A stretch of 64,000 nucleotides of DNA from Platycnemis pennipes (taxonomy: Eukaryota; Arthropoda; Insecta; Odonata; Platycnemididae), in assembly GCA_933228895.1 (NCBI GenBank), contig OW121858.1, positions 31,767,859 to 31,831,858 of the forward strand, given 5' to 3'. A program made the translations under genes and the position numbers. Shown here piece by piece: positions 1 to 10,150 of this stretch; position 1 is the stretch's first letter, and every line of letters starts with the position of its first letter. The notes beneath the pieces are model-generated. The model was not told the origin of the DNA and did not search any database. It saw only the letters and a program-made list of their open reading frames with translations.

Positions 1-68
1 AGAGTAAACAAAGTGCTATTTACGATATCTACATATATTTACACTGCATCACCACGGTGTATAAAAGC

Positions 69-203
69 TGTGTTCCATTGCGCCGAGGAAATTACGACAA
101 GGAGACGAAGGTTTGTGTGTTCCAGTTCCCCACCGATGAGGCATTGAGGTAGAAATGGCTAAACGCCATACCAAGGAGACTTTTTCAACATTCTCCATAT
201 TGA
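69..203 (+). pseudogene. THAP-type zinc-finger domain fragment, with stop codon
   Basis: One frame reads as the first half of a THAP DNA-binding domain: a Cys followed by RGNYDK, then VFQFPTDEALR, then KWLNAIPRR. THAP domains have C-x2-4-C, a FP-x-D-x2-R segment and a following W, and all these landmarks except the second Cys (read here as Arg) are visible. A TAG at 150-152 interrupts between the Arg and the KW. The frame ends at TGA 201-203, before the expected C-x2-H zinc ligands. THAP domains occur in host transcription factors and in P-element/THAP9 transposases; the P-like transposase remnant at 8.8-9.4 kb favours the transposon origin, but the two are far apart. Family call by eye, no search run. 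Confidence 0.6.
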
Positions 204-445
204 AAATTATTTGTGAAGTGTGAATATTATCTATTTTGCATTACTTTATTTTTTATTTATTTTACCTTCTAACGCAAGGGTGTATTTAGTAAGTTTCCCC
301 GTTGTTTTTTATTAAGAATCACTGATTTACTATAATACGCTCCGCTCTGCATGTTTTTTTTGTCCTGCCCGAAAGCGCGCCCCGCCCTGTCCCTCGCCTT
401 GCTCGAAGGGCAGACCCTATTGTTCCTCGTCCTTAAAGGGTCAGT

Positions 446-630
446 GTCCACCCTCGCTGTCCCTTTTCACACCAGATGTCCGCATCCACCCACTTCTCCC
501 CCCCTATACCACCAACTAACCCCTTATTACCACCCCCGGTCCACCCTCGCTGTCCCTTTTCACACCAGATGTCCGCATCCACCCACTTCTCCCCCCCTAT
601 ACCACCAACTAACCCCTTATTACCACCCCC
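446..630. repeat. 93-bp direct tandem duplication
   Basis: A pyrimidine-rich segment beginning GTCCACCCTCGCTGTCCC at 446 recurs at 539 almost without change, giving two copies with a 93-bp period. It lies just upstream of the TATA box at 723. The overlapping reading frames here only translate the repeat. Confidence 0.85.
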
Positions 631-722
631 GCACCCTTTTTTTTATTTTTTTTCCCGCCGACGCTCCTTGACTCTTAGGGCCTCATTGGACAACTCCGGT
701 CACGTGGTCCACCCTGAAGGAG

Positions 723-730
723 TATAAAAG
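723..730 (+). promoter_or_regulatory. TATA box of a pol II-type promoter
   Basis: TATAAAAG followed by a GC-rich start region (GGGGCACTCCAGACC) is a textbook core promoter, with the start site expected about 25-30 bases downstream. It precedes a repeat-rich transcribed-looking segment that ends in a poly(A) signal at about 1615, the arrangement expected of an LTR or a small transcription unit. Confidence 0.6.
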
Positions 731-771
731 GGGCACTCCAGACCCCGAAAATTCAGAAGAGGAGAGGCGGC

Positions 772-1115
772 CAAGTGGTGAAAAACCCTTGCTCCCTCCT
801 GCCCGGCCAAGCGGTGAATAACCATTGGTCTCCTGCCCGGCCAAGTGGTGAAAAACCCTTGGTTCTTTTTGCCCTGGCACCAAGCGGTGAAGAACCATTG
901 GTTGCTTCCCCCTCCGGCCAAGCGGTGGATAACCCTTGGTTTCCCTGGCAGCAAGCGGTGAAAAACCATTGGTCGCTTCCCCTCCAGCCAAGCGGTGGAT
1001 AACCCTTGGTCTCCCCGGCACCAAGTGGTGAGAAACCCTTGGCTGCTTCCCTGCCCTGCCAAGCGGTGAAAAACCATTGGTCTTCCCCTGGCAACCAAGA
1101 GGTGAAGAACCCTTG
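772..1115. repeat. Degenerate minisatellite, core CCAAGYGGTGAAAAACC
   Basis: About ten units of roughly 30-37 bp each contain CCAAGYGGTG, a short A-rich run and a CCMTTGGT segment. CCAA and TTGG make each unit partly self-complementary. Units alternate between two versions (AACCCTTGG and AACCATTGG), suggesting an older dimeric period. It lies directly downstream of the predicted start site. Confidence 0.8.
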
Positions 1116-1614
1116 GTTGTTGTCCCTCCGTGGCTCCCCTACCTCTCCGCTTGCCCGTGGCCGGCCGATGCCGAAGCGGAGTGGGAAGTGGAGGCCGGAA
1201 CGGCGGCAGCGCCGCATCGAGCGCCGGGCCTTGGCGTGGGCGGCAGCACAGGCTGAGCCACCCAAACCCATGCTAAGCCCGCTGAAGACCCCGGAGAAGC
1301 CGGCTCCGAGTGCCGACCCTGGACTCGTCTCGCCGCCGACGCAAGCCGCGGACCCCGGAGAAGTTCGGACCACCCCGCCGTGGCGCCTGCAGCTCCAGGA
1401 CTCCCCCTTACCCCTTACCAGGACCCCTGCGCCAACGCGACCCCCGCGTCGTACGGGCGCTATTCGGTAGGGACCCGTAACTCCCTCGGGTCTCTCACCT
1501 AGCCCTCTTCCCTTTCCCCCTCCTTCCTCCCCTCCCTCTCCCATTTTCTTACCCCCTCCTTCTCCCCCACCTACCCAATCTCCATCCATTCCCTCCCCCC
1601 CTCTATTTGATATA

Positions 1615-1620
1615 AATAAA
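1615..1620 (+). terminator. Poly(A) signal AATAAA
   Basis: AATAAA follows a long C/T-rich tract and is followed by a moderately G/T-containing stretch. With the TATA box at 723 it brackets a possible short pol II transcript. A single hexamer is weak evidence alone. Confidence 0.4.
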
Positions 1621-2304
1621 GGCAATCTGAAATCTACTGGATCGACTCCTTATTTCGTCGCCCGCTCCCCGAGTCACCCCATGAAGACACGGCAAGCCGA
1701 AAGGGGTGACACAACCCCCACCGGAAGCGGAAACGACAACTATAATTCACGATAATATATAATTCACGATATAAGTATTAAAATGTCACTTGAATAGGTA
1801 GTGTAAAGTACTGGTATTATAATTTTTAAGCTGTTAAAGAGGTAAGTTTTGCGAAGAAAGTTAAAAACTAGCTCAATCTTCCCAAGGATTGTCCCCAACA
1901 CTTGAACAAGAACAGGTACAAGCGATGCTCAGTTTAAGAATTATTTAAGGTACCTTTGGCCGCCGAGTCGGCCTTCTCGTTACCCGTGATATCCACATGT
2001 CCATTTAGTAACTCAAGAGAGCCGGAGTCGAAGAACCAACCATATCTCACGCCTACCTCGTATCACAACGATCTGAGAGTACCTCGCGGAGGTGAGCAAC
2101 GATGTGACACATGGATATGGTGCCCTCACGTGTCCATGTGTCTATGCATCCCAACGCGCACATATTGCCATGGAGACTTAAATAGTCATCAAAGTAGAAT
2201 ATTCTGGATATCGGCGAGCAAATCTGCCCTCTGATGGAAAACCGGCAGAAACATCGTAATATCCGTTTGAAACGTTTAACTTTCACGTGTATCAGAGAGA
2301 AAGG

Positions 2305-2482
2305 AAGGTACTTACTGCCCTTCTCGGAAATGGTAGACTTTCATCCGAAGGGAGTGCCGGATTTCGACCACGAGAAAAAGTACGACGTTCGTTGGCCAGC
2401 TCTACCGAGGAAGATCAGCGATAAAACTGAGCAGAACTACAAAGCAAAGGTGTTTCCTCTCGCGGGTATATATGACGTATGA
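2305..2482 (+). pseudogene. Possible C-terminal fragment of an RmlC-like (dTDP-4-dehydrorhamnose 3,5-epimerase) protein
   Basis: The frame contains FHPKGVPDFDHE, then YDVRWPALPRKISDK, and ends at TGA 2480-2482. RmlC-family epimerases end with an (I)xWP motif followed a few residues later by IS(D/E)KD; the WPALP...ISDK pair resembles this. An in-frame ATG exists at 2234, but the upstream residues do not look like a cupin, so this is more likely one exon or a broken remnant. RmlC acts in dTDP-rhamnose synthesis and is not a standard arthropod gene. The match is short and could be coincidental. Confidence 0.3.
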
Positions 2483-2809
2483 ACGCATTTAAGGAAGGTT
2501 ATTCTCTTGGCACCAATTAGTGCCTTGCATTTAAGAATTAAGAATATCCCAATGGGAGATTATGTCTAATAATTTCTTATTATGAAACACTGGAGAATCC
2601 CTATCGGCTATCACTCACACAATATTATTTATGGCTGTATTGGAATCCATTTGAAAAAAAGGCAATTTTTAAATGACATCAATGGTTCCCCTCCTTTTTG
2701 GTCAGTACTGGTGTAAATAGACTGAGTGGATTTACATCCAAAATAGCACCCATCACTCCTCATTCACATTCTTCGTGTACTGGGAGAGTAGTTTGGAGCA
2801 GGGGGCTAT

Positions 2810-3940
2810 GGGCATATCTAAAGCATCTACATTACAATCTGATCAGCCCCAAGCACATTCCGATCCAGCGCCTGTTGCTGCTCTACCTCTTAGGTTTTGA
2901 CCACTGTCCTCGCAGAACCACTATCACCATGGTAACAGTGCCCCGTGCTGCTGGACTTCAAGGCCAGAGAGGGTGAGCCAGCTCTTCACCCATAAGCCAA
3001 TTGGGACCAGTCCAGCTGTTGGAGAAGGAAGCTATGTGGTTACCTGGAGCATTTGCATCACAATCTGATCAACCCCAAGCACATTCCAATTAATCATCTG
3101 GTGCTGATTCAGTAGAAGGACACAAGGGCTACAACACAGAAGATGAGCGTGGGGTTGCAGCCCCATTTACCGAAGGAGAATGGACTGAGCAGTGTGGACA
3201 CAACCTCGTCCACTGCCACCCTAGCTGACAACGAATTGAATAAGAGGCTTAAGGAGACTTCTCTAGAGCTCAGTGCCCCTTGCTGCTGGACTTCAAGGCC
3301 AGAGAGAGTGAGCCAGCTCTTCACCCATAAGCCAATTGGGACCAGTCCAGCTGTTGGAGAAGGAAGCTATGTGGTTACCTGGAGCATCTGCATCACAATC
3401 TGATCAGCCGCAAGCACATTCCAATTAACCATCTGGTGCTGATTCAGTAGAAGGACACAAGGGCTACAACACAGAAGATGAGCGTGGGGTTGCAGCCCCA
3501 TTTACCGAAGGAGAATGGACTGAGCAGTGTGGACACAACCTCGTCCACTGCCACCCTAGCTGACAACGAATGGAATAAGAGGCTTAAGGAGACTTCTCTA
3601 GAGCTCAGTGCCCCTTGCTGCTGGACTTCAAGGCCAGAGAGAGTGAGCCATTTCTTCACCCATAAGCCAATTGGGACCAGTCCAGCTGTTGGAGAAGGAA
3701 GCTATGTGGTTACCTGGAGCATCTGCATCACAATCTGATCAGCCCCAAGCACATTCCAATTAACCATCAGGTGCTGATTCAGTAGAAGGACACAAGGGCT
3801 ACAACACCGAAGATGAGCGTGGGGTTACAGCCCCATTTACCGGAGGAGAATGGACTGAGCAGTGTGGACACAACCTCGTCCACTACCACCCTAGCTGACA
3901 ACGAATTGAATAAGAGGCTTAAGGAGACTTCTCTAGAGCT
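2810..3940. repeat. Tandem repeat with 335-bp period
   Basis: The segment starting GGGCTACAACAC recurs at about 3129, 3464 and 3799, exactly 335 bases apart; a degenerate partial copy extends left to about 2810 and the last copy breaks off near 3940. Each unit keeps the same open frame on both strands (86 codons plus, 71 minus), but the frames restart in every unit and no protein family is recognised. Copies differ at only a few positions, so the array is fairly young. Confidence 0.85.
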
Positions 3941-4447
3941 GGAGACAGAACGTGTACATTGTCCCAAAGTCCTAAAGGAAAGTAGATATGACTCATCTAA
4001 GATGACTTGGTTTATAGTGACTCATAGTAAACGTAGCCTGAATTAGAGACATTATAAATTCAGCACAAATGCAATCTTTAACATTAAATTATGATAATTT
4101 AGATTTCTCTATTGTCTTCTAGTGATGTTGCTTCATCAGGTACACAACCAGGGACTCCATGAGTAATGCAGGGCAGTGGAGCCACACCACCCTTCAAAAG
4201 GAAGGGGAAAAGGAGAGACGTGCTGGCCTATTTGGTGGGCTCCAGGAGGGAGACCATGAGAAGGATGGAGTAGTGGGGAGTTGTCGCCCTTGAATATCTA
4301 TGGAGGATGACGGTAGCCATTTAGGGGCGGCGCCATTCCCCCAACCCTCCTATTTGACTTCCTTCCTCCTGCCCTCCCTATCCCCTCCCATTCCAGTCAT
4401 CCCTGCCCTAATCCACCAATTTCCATTCCGAGTAGTAGTAGTTAAAG
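3941..4447. other. No gene seen
   Basis: After the 335-bp array there is ordinary AT-rich sequence with a GC-richer patch at about 4180-4420. No coding frame, RNA gene or transposon end was recognised. Confidence 0.4.
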
Positions 4448-5165
4448 GGTGCATCGACGGCTGAGGTCATTTTGCACCACCTACTAATCTATTTTTTTTT
4501 AATATTTTTAAATACATCAAAAAATGTACCTTTCAGGATTTTAGTTTTCGGAATATGCTGATATTGAAACTGTGAGATTAACCGAAATAGTTATTATTTT
4601 AAAATTTTTCATTATATTTTATTAATAATGCTTGTGCAGCGTAAAAAGCTGATGACTTTGGTTATATCGTCTCATTTATCGCCAAGGATCCGATCTAAAT
4701 CTCCCCGTATGTCTAGTCTTTCACGAGCAGTCCTGTACACTCCGTCAGGATGTGCCTAATGGTGAGAGGAGAGTCGCAATCATCACATCTAGGTTGAATT
4801 TTCTAGCGCGTAAACAGGTAGGAGTGCGTTAGAGTACAATGCCCTATTCTCAGCCTTGTGATGGCGACCACCTCCCTGCGAAAACTCCGGACGGAAGTGT
4901 CCCACGCTGACACATAGGATTTTATTTCTCGGAGTTTATTATTGGTGGTCCTTTCCCAGAAATCCTTCCACTTTTTCAATGCTAGGCTCCTTAGTGTAGA
5001 CCGAAGGTCCTCTGCGGGTATACTAGTTAGGTTTTCACTGGGATTGATCAATGCATCTTTAGCCGCGCTATCAGCCATCTCGTTTCCGCTAATTTCTATT
5101 CCTTCCCCCAGCCTACCTGCTACACTCCTATGTCCCAGAATCCAGGCACATGATATTGCACTGGT
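4448..5165 (-). pseudogene. I-clade LINE: RNase H, C-terminal zinc knuckle and 3' end
   Basis: Read on the minus strand, the segment gives WILGHRSVAG, then GNEMADSAAKDA, which is the C-terminal part of the RNase H domain of I-clade non-LTR retrotransposons (GHxxIxGNExAD), then ITRLRIGHCTLTHSYLF and CDDCDSP-x-TIRHILTEC, the usual Cys/His tail. Stops and shifts break the last part. The 3' untranslated end finishes with GGTGCAAAATGACCTCAGCC...GCACCC at 4448, followed by an ACT-repeat tail. Five further fragments of the same family occur in this window. Confidence 0.85.
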
Positions 5166-5506
5166 GAAAATGCCAGATGGGTCCTTACGGAGACTTTATG
5201 TTAATAAATAGAAAGTTCTGAGTGTTATTTAATTTTTTTAAGCAGTCCTACTAAATTGGTTATTGTTCCCTATCTCCCAATACGTGTCCTCTCTTAAAGA
5301 AGGTATTAAGTCCAAATTAATAGATTTTATGGAAGAACCCAGTGAATAAGCAGAGATAAGAATTGTGGTCTATCAGTTAGTCATCATTTTGTGTGGACAA
5401 CACTAATGCAAATTTTGTAAAAAAAACAAATTTGTATTATTAAAATAAACAATGATGGTGTCCGGCACTCTTTAGTTGTAGTGGTAGGTTTAAAACTTGC
5501 AGGGTG

Positions 5507-5933
5507 CGTCGACGGCTAGGTCATTTTGCACCACTACCCATTCTTAGTGGTAACATTTACAAATGTAATAGTCATTATAATAAAAATTGTCTATTGCAGT
5601 TATGTCACATAAAAAAAAATTTAAATACAGTGATTAAAAAAAAGGAGGCTTATATTTTTCTGAATATTTCCGTCTCTTTCAGAAATTTGATAACTCGGCA
5701 TATAACATTAGGGTCGTCTCCTAGGACGGATTTTAGGTCTCCGCCTAAGTTTAGCCGCCTTCGCGTGTCACGGTATTTGTCACACTCCGTCAGGATATGC
5801 CGAATGCTGAGAGGAGAGTCGCAGTCATCACACTGGGGTGGTTGTTTCTCTTCCGTGAAGAGGAATGAGTGGGTGAGAGGGCAGCGCCCTACCCTCAAAC
5901 GTGTGATGACGACTTCCTCTCTTCGGTTGTTCC
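5507..5933 (-). pseudogene. I-clade LINE C-terminus and 3' end (second copy)
   Basis: The minus strand encodes RNNRREEVVITRLRVGRC, then CDDCDSPLSIRHILTEC, then a C-terminal tail ending LKETEIFRKI. This aligns residue for residue with the copies at 4448-5165 and 16489-16860. The 3' end with the shared GTGCAAAATGACC...GCACCC box lies near 5503-5535. Upstream codons (to 6237) have been replaced by a 19-bp minisatellite that keeps the frame partly open. Confidence 0.85.
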
Positions 5934-6237
5934 TGACGGAAGAGGGCCACACTGACGGAAGAGGGCCACACTGACGGAAGAGGGCCACACTGACGGAAGA
6001 GGGCCACACTGACGGAAGAGGGCCACACTGACGGAAGAGGGCCACACTGACGGAAGAGGGCCACACTGACGGAAGAGGGCCACACTGACGGAAGAGGGCC
6101 ACACTGACGGAAGAGGGCCACACTGACGGAAGAGGGCCACACTGACGGAAGAGGGTCACACTGCCGGAAGAGGGCCACACTGACGGAAGAGGGCCACACT
6201 GCCGGAAGAGGGCCACACTGCCGGAAGAGGGCCACAC
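5934..6237. repeat. 19-bp minisatellite, 16 units
   Basis: The unit TGACGGAAGAGGGCCACAC is repeated head to tail for 304 bases, exactly 16 x 19. Only a few units vary (GCCGG or GGGTCAC). Because 19 is not a multiple of 3, every frame runs through the array without a stop, giving long artificial open frames on the minus strand. The unit matches the codons for SVWPSSVR of the adjacent I-clade element. Confidence 0.97.
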
Positions 6238-6811
6238 TTTTTGTTTTGTGCATTTTTTGTAATATGTTGACGAATTATGTGATAATAGATATAATAACCA
6301 CAGAGCCAATTTTTCTCATTTTTCTAGTTGCACTGTCCTACTACCCTATTTCAAAAGGGGTTGAAAAAGAAAAATATTATAGGGTAGCGGGGTTTAAAAG
6401 TAGGGAGGGTAGGGGCACATGCCTTAGGGTTGGTCATCTCAAGTTTTCATTCAGTAACCAAACGTTGTTCTGCTGAGCTACCCAACACTGGTTCTCACAC
6501 CCAATGGATCACTTGGATCCCTTGCAATAGCTTTCCTGCACATATTACATGAGCAAAACGAAGGGGAGAAGCAGTGACTTCTTTCTCTGCGAGAATCGAT
6601 GCATTGCTACATAACCTTAGTAACATAGAACTACTTGAAAGATATAAGAGTGAGAAATACATAGCACAAACCTAACATCAGTGACTTTACATCAACTTTC
6701 TATACATTTCTTAGATTTTTGCCTGGCTTACTATGCTGCGTCTTATGTAGTTCCCTTAATTCTTGTACATCCCTCTTACATCCCTTTACTTAAGAGTATA
6801 ATCAAAGATGC
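6238..6811. other. No gene seen
   Basis: AT-rich sequence between the minisatellite and the next repeat. Short open frames carry no recognisable domain. Confidence 0.4.
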
Positions 6812-6965
6812 CGGGTTGGCCCATAAGGCTGTCCGGGATCAACCCTTGTTGGCACGGGGTTTGTTTTCGGGGTTGTCATTCCGCCCTTTTGGTCGCCTCC
6901 TACGACAAGCAGGGATACTGCGGGAGTATTTTCAATGCCCCTACCCACAGGAGGTATTACCCAAG
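6812..6965 (+). repeat. Dispersed repeat with TACGACAAGCAGGGATACTG motif (copy 1)
   Basis: This segment runs from CTGTCCGGG-x-TCAACCCTTGTTGGC through a T/G-rich stretch to TACGACAAGCAGGGATACTG and GTATT-x-TC. The same order is found at 11845-11990. It looks like the conserved 3' part of a dispersed retrotransposon or SINE, but no coding part is attached, so the family is left open. Confidence 0.6.
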
Positions 6966-7960
6966 ATACATTCCAAGATACCATCTAACCTGGACACAAA
7001 AGTTGCATTATGGCATTCATGAGGATTTAGTGGAGCACTTGGATCCCTGGCGACACTCACCACCAGAAAGAAGACGAAAAGTGTGGCGCACAGCCAGGAA
7101 GGGCTTGCTGGCGCAATTAACGAGACAGCCACCAGAGCCTACTATACGCCAAAAATTATACGTCCACGCCTAACAACTCTAAATCAGTACCAGCGACGAA
7201 TCTTTTAGGTCCAACTCTCACCCAACTTAATCAGAACCCCACCAATGTTAAGAACGAGACCCTGTTCAAGGACTTGATTTTCAGCGTCGACAAGGATCCA
7301 TACCCGATTGAAGTACGACTAGAAATGACTAAAAAATTATCCTGCTCAGCTGACATTCACCAACAAATATATGCACAGATAGAAGATGAATCGCCGCACA
7401 TCGCTTCTCATCTGATCCTGGCAATGCTAGAATATTATAGCACTGTTGTTGCGACATCATATCCAATCAACGCAATGCCAAGGTCAGCACGGAAGAGAAT
7501 GCATTCATTACTACCCATGGATATGTGCCCGTTACGCTACCCGAACCTTTCAGGTTGTATTTGTCTGCCATTGGCGACGTTACAGACGACAAAGGCGTCT
7601 TCATCAACATCCCTGACTTCCCAACACATGTGGTCGATGGTGTACGTGGCTTCCACTAAGAAGTCTTCCTCGCAAAGAACCACGACTTGTACGTGAGTAT
7701 CATGTCTATGTATTTACGCCAAGATGTTGATGAACCATGTTGGCCGACGCGCTGCGCCAGACTAACAACCCACCAGGTGCAACCCCGACACAGAACTTAT
7801 ACAGGTATGCCAACGATTAGCGATGCCACAGCCGACGTAGTCATGCGTTTTCAAGCGGAAAATGTCACATCACATGCATCCAACGAAGTCATCCCGACGA
7901 CAGCGACTAGCACAGTACCTACTGACCAGAGACTTACGTAGATCCTTGAAGAATATAAAG
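6960..7960 (+). pseudogene. Unclassified coding remnant, possibly virus-derived
   Basis: About 1 kb has the look of an old coding sequence: three consecutive segments stay open in successive plus frames (to about 7170, about 7175-7490, and about 7490-7960) with natural amino-acid composition. The first is basic (PPERRRKVWR), the middle hydrophobic and acidic, the last contains GYVPVTLPEPFRLYLSAIGD and PDFPTHVVDGVRG. I recognise no transposon domain. The composition suggests a structural protein, such as an endogenised RNA-virus capsid, but that is inference. At least two frameshifts and one internal stop make it non-functional. It sits between the dispersed repeat at 6.8 kb and a tandem repeat at 7.97 kb. 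Confidence 0.4.
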
Positions 7961-7970
7961 ATGATAAGGG

Positions 7971-8690
7971 CAGGTCGGGTTAAGTGGCCCGGTATGCACT
8001 TGTTTTCACGGTCCATGAGGAAATGGAAGCAACCTGTTGCTTTCTATATCAGCTTTAGAAGAATCCCCGCAGTTATTTTTGCTGACCTCCAAAACGAGGT
8101 TTTGGATGCAGTTAAACACTGGACTTGTTGCCACTGCCTGCGACATGGGCCAGAACAACGTGTCGGCTATTCCGTAGCAGAATACGAGCCTCCTTACTTT
8201 CTTTTCAAAGGGCAGAAAATCTTCACAACTTTCGATCCCCCTGGCTTTCTTCAGAGTATCCGAAACCTTTTGCTGATACACTCCCTTGAGATACCTGCCA
8301 GTAGGGTGATGGGAGACCACAGACTTATGTAGATCATGGAAGTAAGGACAGGCGGCCCGGTATGCACTTGTTTTCATGGTCCATTAGGAAATGGAAGCAA
8401 CCCATTGGTTTCTATTTCAGCTTTAGAGGAATCCCTGCAGTTATTCTTGCTGAACTCTAAAAGGAGGTTTTGGATGCAGTTCAGCACTGGACTTGCAGTT
8501 GTTGCCACTGACTGCGACATGGGCAGGTGTCGGCTCTTCGGTCGCAGATTATGAGATTACTTACTTTCTGTTTAAGGAGCAGAAAATCTTCACAAATTTC
8601 GATCCCCCTCGCCTCCTTCAGTGTCTCCGAAACCTTTTCATGATACACCCCTTTGAGATACCTGCCCTTAGGGGGAGGCAACGAGGCAAT
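7971..8690. repeat. Tandem repeat, two units of about 370 bp
   Basis: GGCCCGGTATGCACTTGTTTTCA...GTCCAT-x-AGGAAATGGAAGCAACC occurs at about 7989 and again at about 8355, and similarity continues for about 340 bases through GGCAGAAAATCTTCACAA and GAGATACCTGCC. The units differ by point changes and small indels. Frames on both strands are shadows of the repeat. Confidence 0.85.
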
Positions 8691-8839
8691 TCCTATGCTT
8701 GCGAAATGGCAACATCTTGTTTCATTGTGCGAGGTGGTAAATTATTTTTTGGAAACGTCAGTATCTATTTGATCATTTAATTCCTTGTCAAAGGAACATC
8801 ACAAGAGGCTCATGTTGCTCCTCATAAGAATAAGAATAT

Positions 8840-9427
8840 ATGAAAGTGAGCCTGACAGCAGGGGTAGTAAGACGCCACATTAGGGAAGCTTTAGGTTACC
8901 TCAGACAAATGAATAAGGACATTGTTCTTTCCCTAGTTGTCACTATTATCCCATGTCTACGAGTATGGAATTTGCTACTTCTAACGGACATTGAAAAGGA
9001 TGGCTTGGCAACAGCACTCCTTTGTTTGGACGTGGACAAGCTTTTTGATAGTTCAAACTGAGCATAATCTAACAATGACTCCAAAAAACACCCTTAAGCA
9101 TACTATTTTAAATGAAAGTGAACATGTGAAATTTTGGAGGATGACATATCCAAAAGTTAAGTTGTTGAAGACTTTAGGCGAAGGAAAGGAAGTAATCCCT
9201 ACCTCAAAATTCTGTTGGCTACCAACCAACAAAGTATGTTCAAACCTCCGGGGCGAGTTGAGGAAAGGATTTTGGCATCTTAATGGAAGAAATTTAAATC
9301 AGGACCCAGAAGAAAGCGATTTAAATACCTCGATAAGTCACGCTGGAGGCATTGAATTAAGCGCAAGAATCAATTATTTCAATATATTAAGGATTTCTGT
9401 GACTCTCCGAGCTATAAATAAAAAATA
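8840..9427 (+). pseudogene. P-element-like (THAP9-type) transposase C-terminal remnant
   Basis: Two overlapping frames (8840-9061 and 8991-9428) together resemble the C-terminal half of P-type transposases. The most telling part is a hydrophobic run followed by NLNQDP-x-ES and an isoleucine-rich stretch with a GG pair, corresponding to the family's (L)-x-QD-x-(L)E-x-F-x2-(I/V)R-x2-GG...NP region. One frameshift near 9000-9060 and changed residues at the normally conserved F-x2-IR positions show it is dead. P elements move by DNA cut-and-paste. Identification is by motif order only. Confidence 0.5.
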
Positions 9428-9764
9428 ATGATATTATTGTATAAATGGAAAGAAAATATCATGGCTACTAGTAGTGTTTTGGATCGGCGCAGTGTAATTT
9501 TTCTTCAAACCTATTGAAGGAGCACGACCACGGAAACACGAAAGCAGTCTCCGGATGATGGCAAGGTCTTTCTCGTGTACTGGGACAAAGAGCTCTGTAT
9601 AACACTTACACAGTGTTCTTGGCTGGGACCATAACGTCATGTTCCACAGGGGTGAGCCGGATAAGTCCAATGTTTTTAGTAAACAGGCGAAACAATTTTG
9701 TAGGCGGAAGATAGAACTTTTCAAGTCCAAAAGACCATTTTAGCTGTTGTTTAAGCTTCATGTG

Positions 9765-10150
9765 ATGGACAAGATGGCGCCCGGCGTTGCTGAAGTGATT
9801 AACAACCCAATAAAAAATATCGTAAAATAAAGTAAAAATAACGGAAATAAGTGTAAATATTGTGAAAGGGGAGTTTTAAGAGGAATTTACTGCGTTGAGT
9901 GTCCATACCGGGTACACAGTAAATGCGCACGCACTAATCTGAACAAAATCAAGGACCGTGAATGGCGTTGCGAAATGTGCACGCAGGAAACTAGATTTAA
10001 CAAGCTGAGAAGTGACGTCGGATTGAAAGAGAAAACTTTCATTTCTCTGCAAAAGGAAATAGAAGAACTCGTAATGCGGAACGTAGTTCTTGAAAATGAG
10101 AAGTTGGAGCCATTGAAAAAAGTGACCGCAGCCATCATTACAAAGTATAA
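9765..10150 (+). pseudogene. CR1-like LINE 5' end: ORF1 with PHD-type zinc finger and coiled coil
   Basis: The plus strand encodes a Cys/His cluster (CKYC, then GIYCVECPYRVHSKCA, then WRCEMC) followed by a heptad-like run LQKEIEELVMRNVVLENEK. This arrangement (PHD-like finger, then a short coiled coil) is typical of ORF1 proteins of CR1-group retrotransposons in arthropods, which bind the element's RNA. The reading frame breaks off near 10150, where a different repeat block begins. A piece of the same ORF1 (GAGAAGTTGGAGCCA) recurs at 19193. Confidence 0.65.

Larger units (their letters stand above)
700..1720 (+). repeat. Promoter-minisatellite-poly(A) unit, possible solo LTR
   Basis: Within about 1 kb there is a TATA box (723), a degenerate minisatellite (about 772-1115), a GC-rich stretch, a C/T-rich tract and an AATAAA (1615-1620). 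That order matches a retroviral-type LTR (U3, R, poly(A) signal), but I could not find paired TG...CA ends, a primer-binding site or a target duplication, so a non-LTR transcription unit is equally possible. Open frames of 75-290 codons cross this region on both strands, but they simply translate the repeat and the C-rich tract and carry no recognisable domain. Confidence 0.4.

Noticed and set aside
753..1625. 290-codon minus-strand frame, Gly/Arg-rich
   Set aside because: It runs through the minisatellite and the C-rich tract of a repeat with plus-strand promoter and poly(A) signal, and has no domain.
5650..6309. 219-codon minus-strand frame with repeated VWPSSVSVALFRQCGPLP
   Set aside because: Most of it is the 19-bp minisatellite translated. 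Only the last third is real LINE coding sequence.
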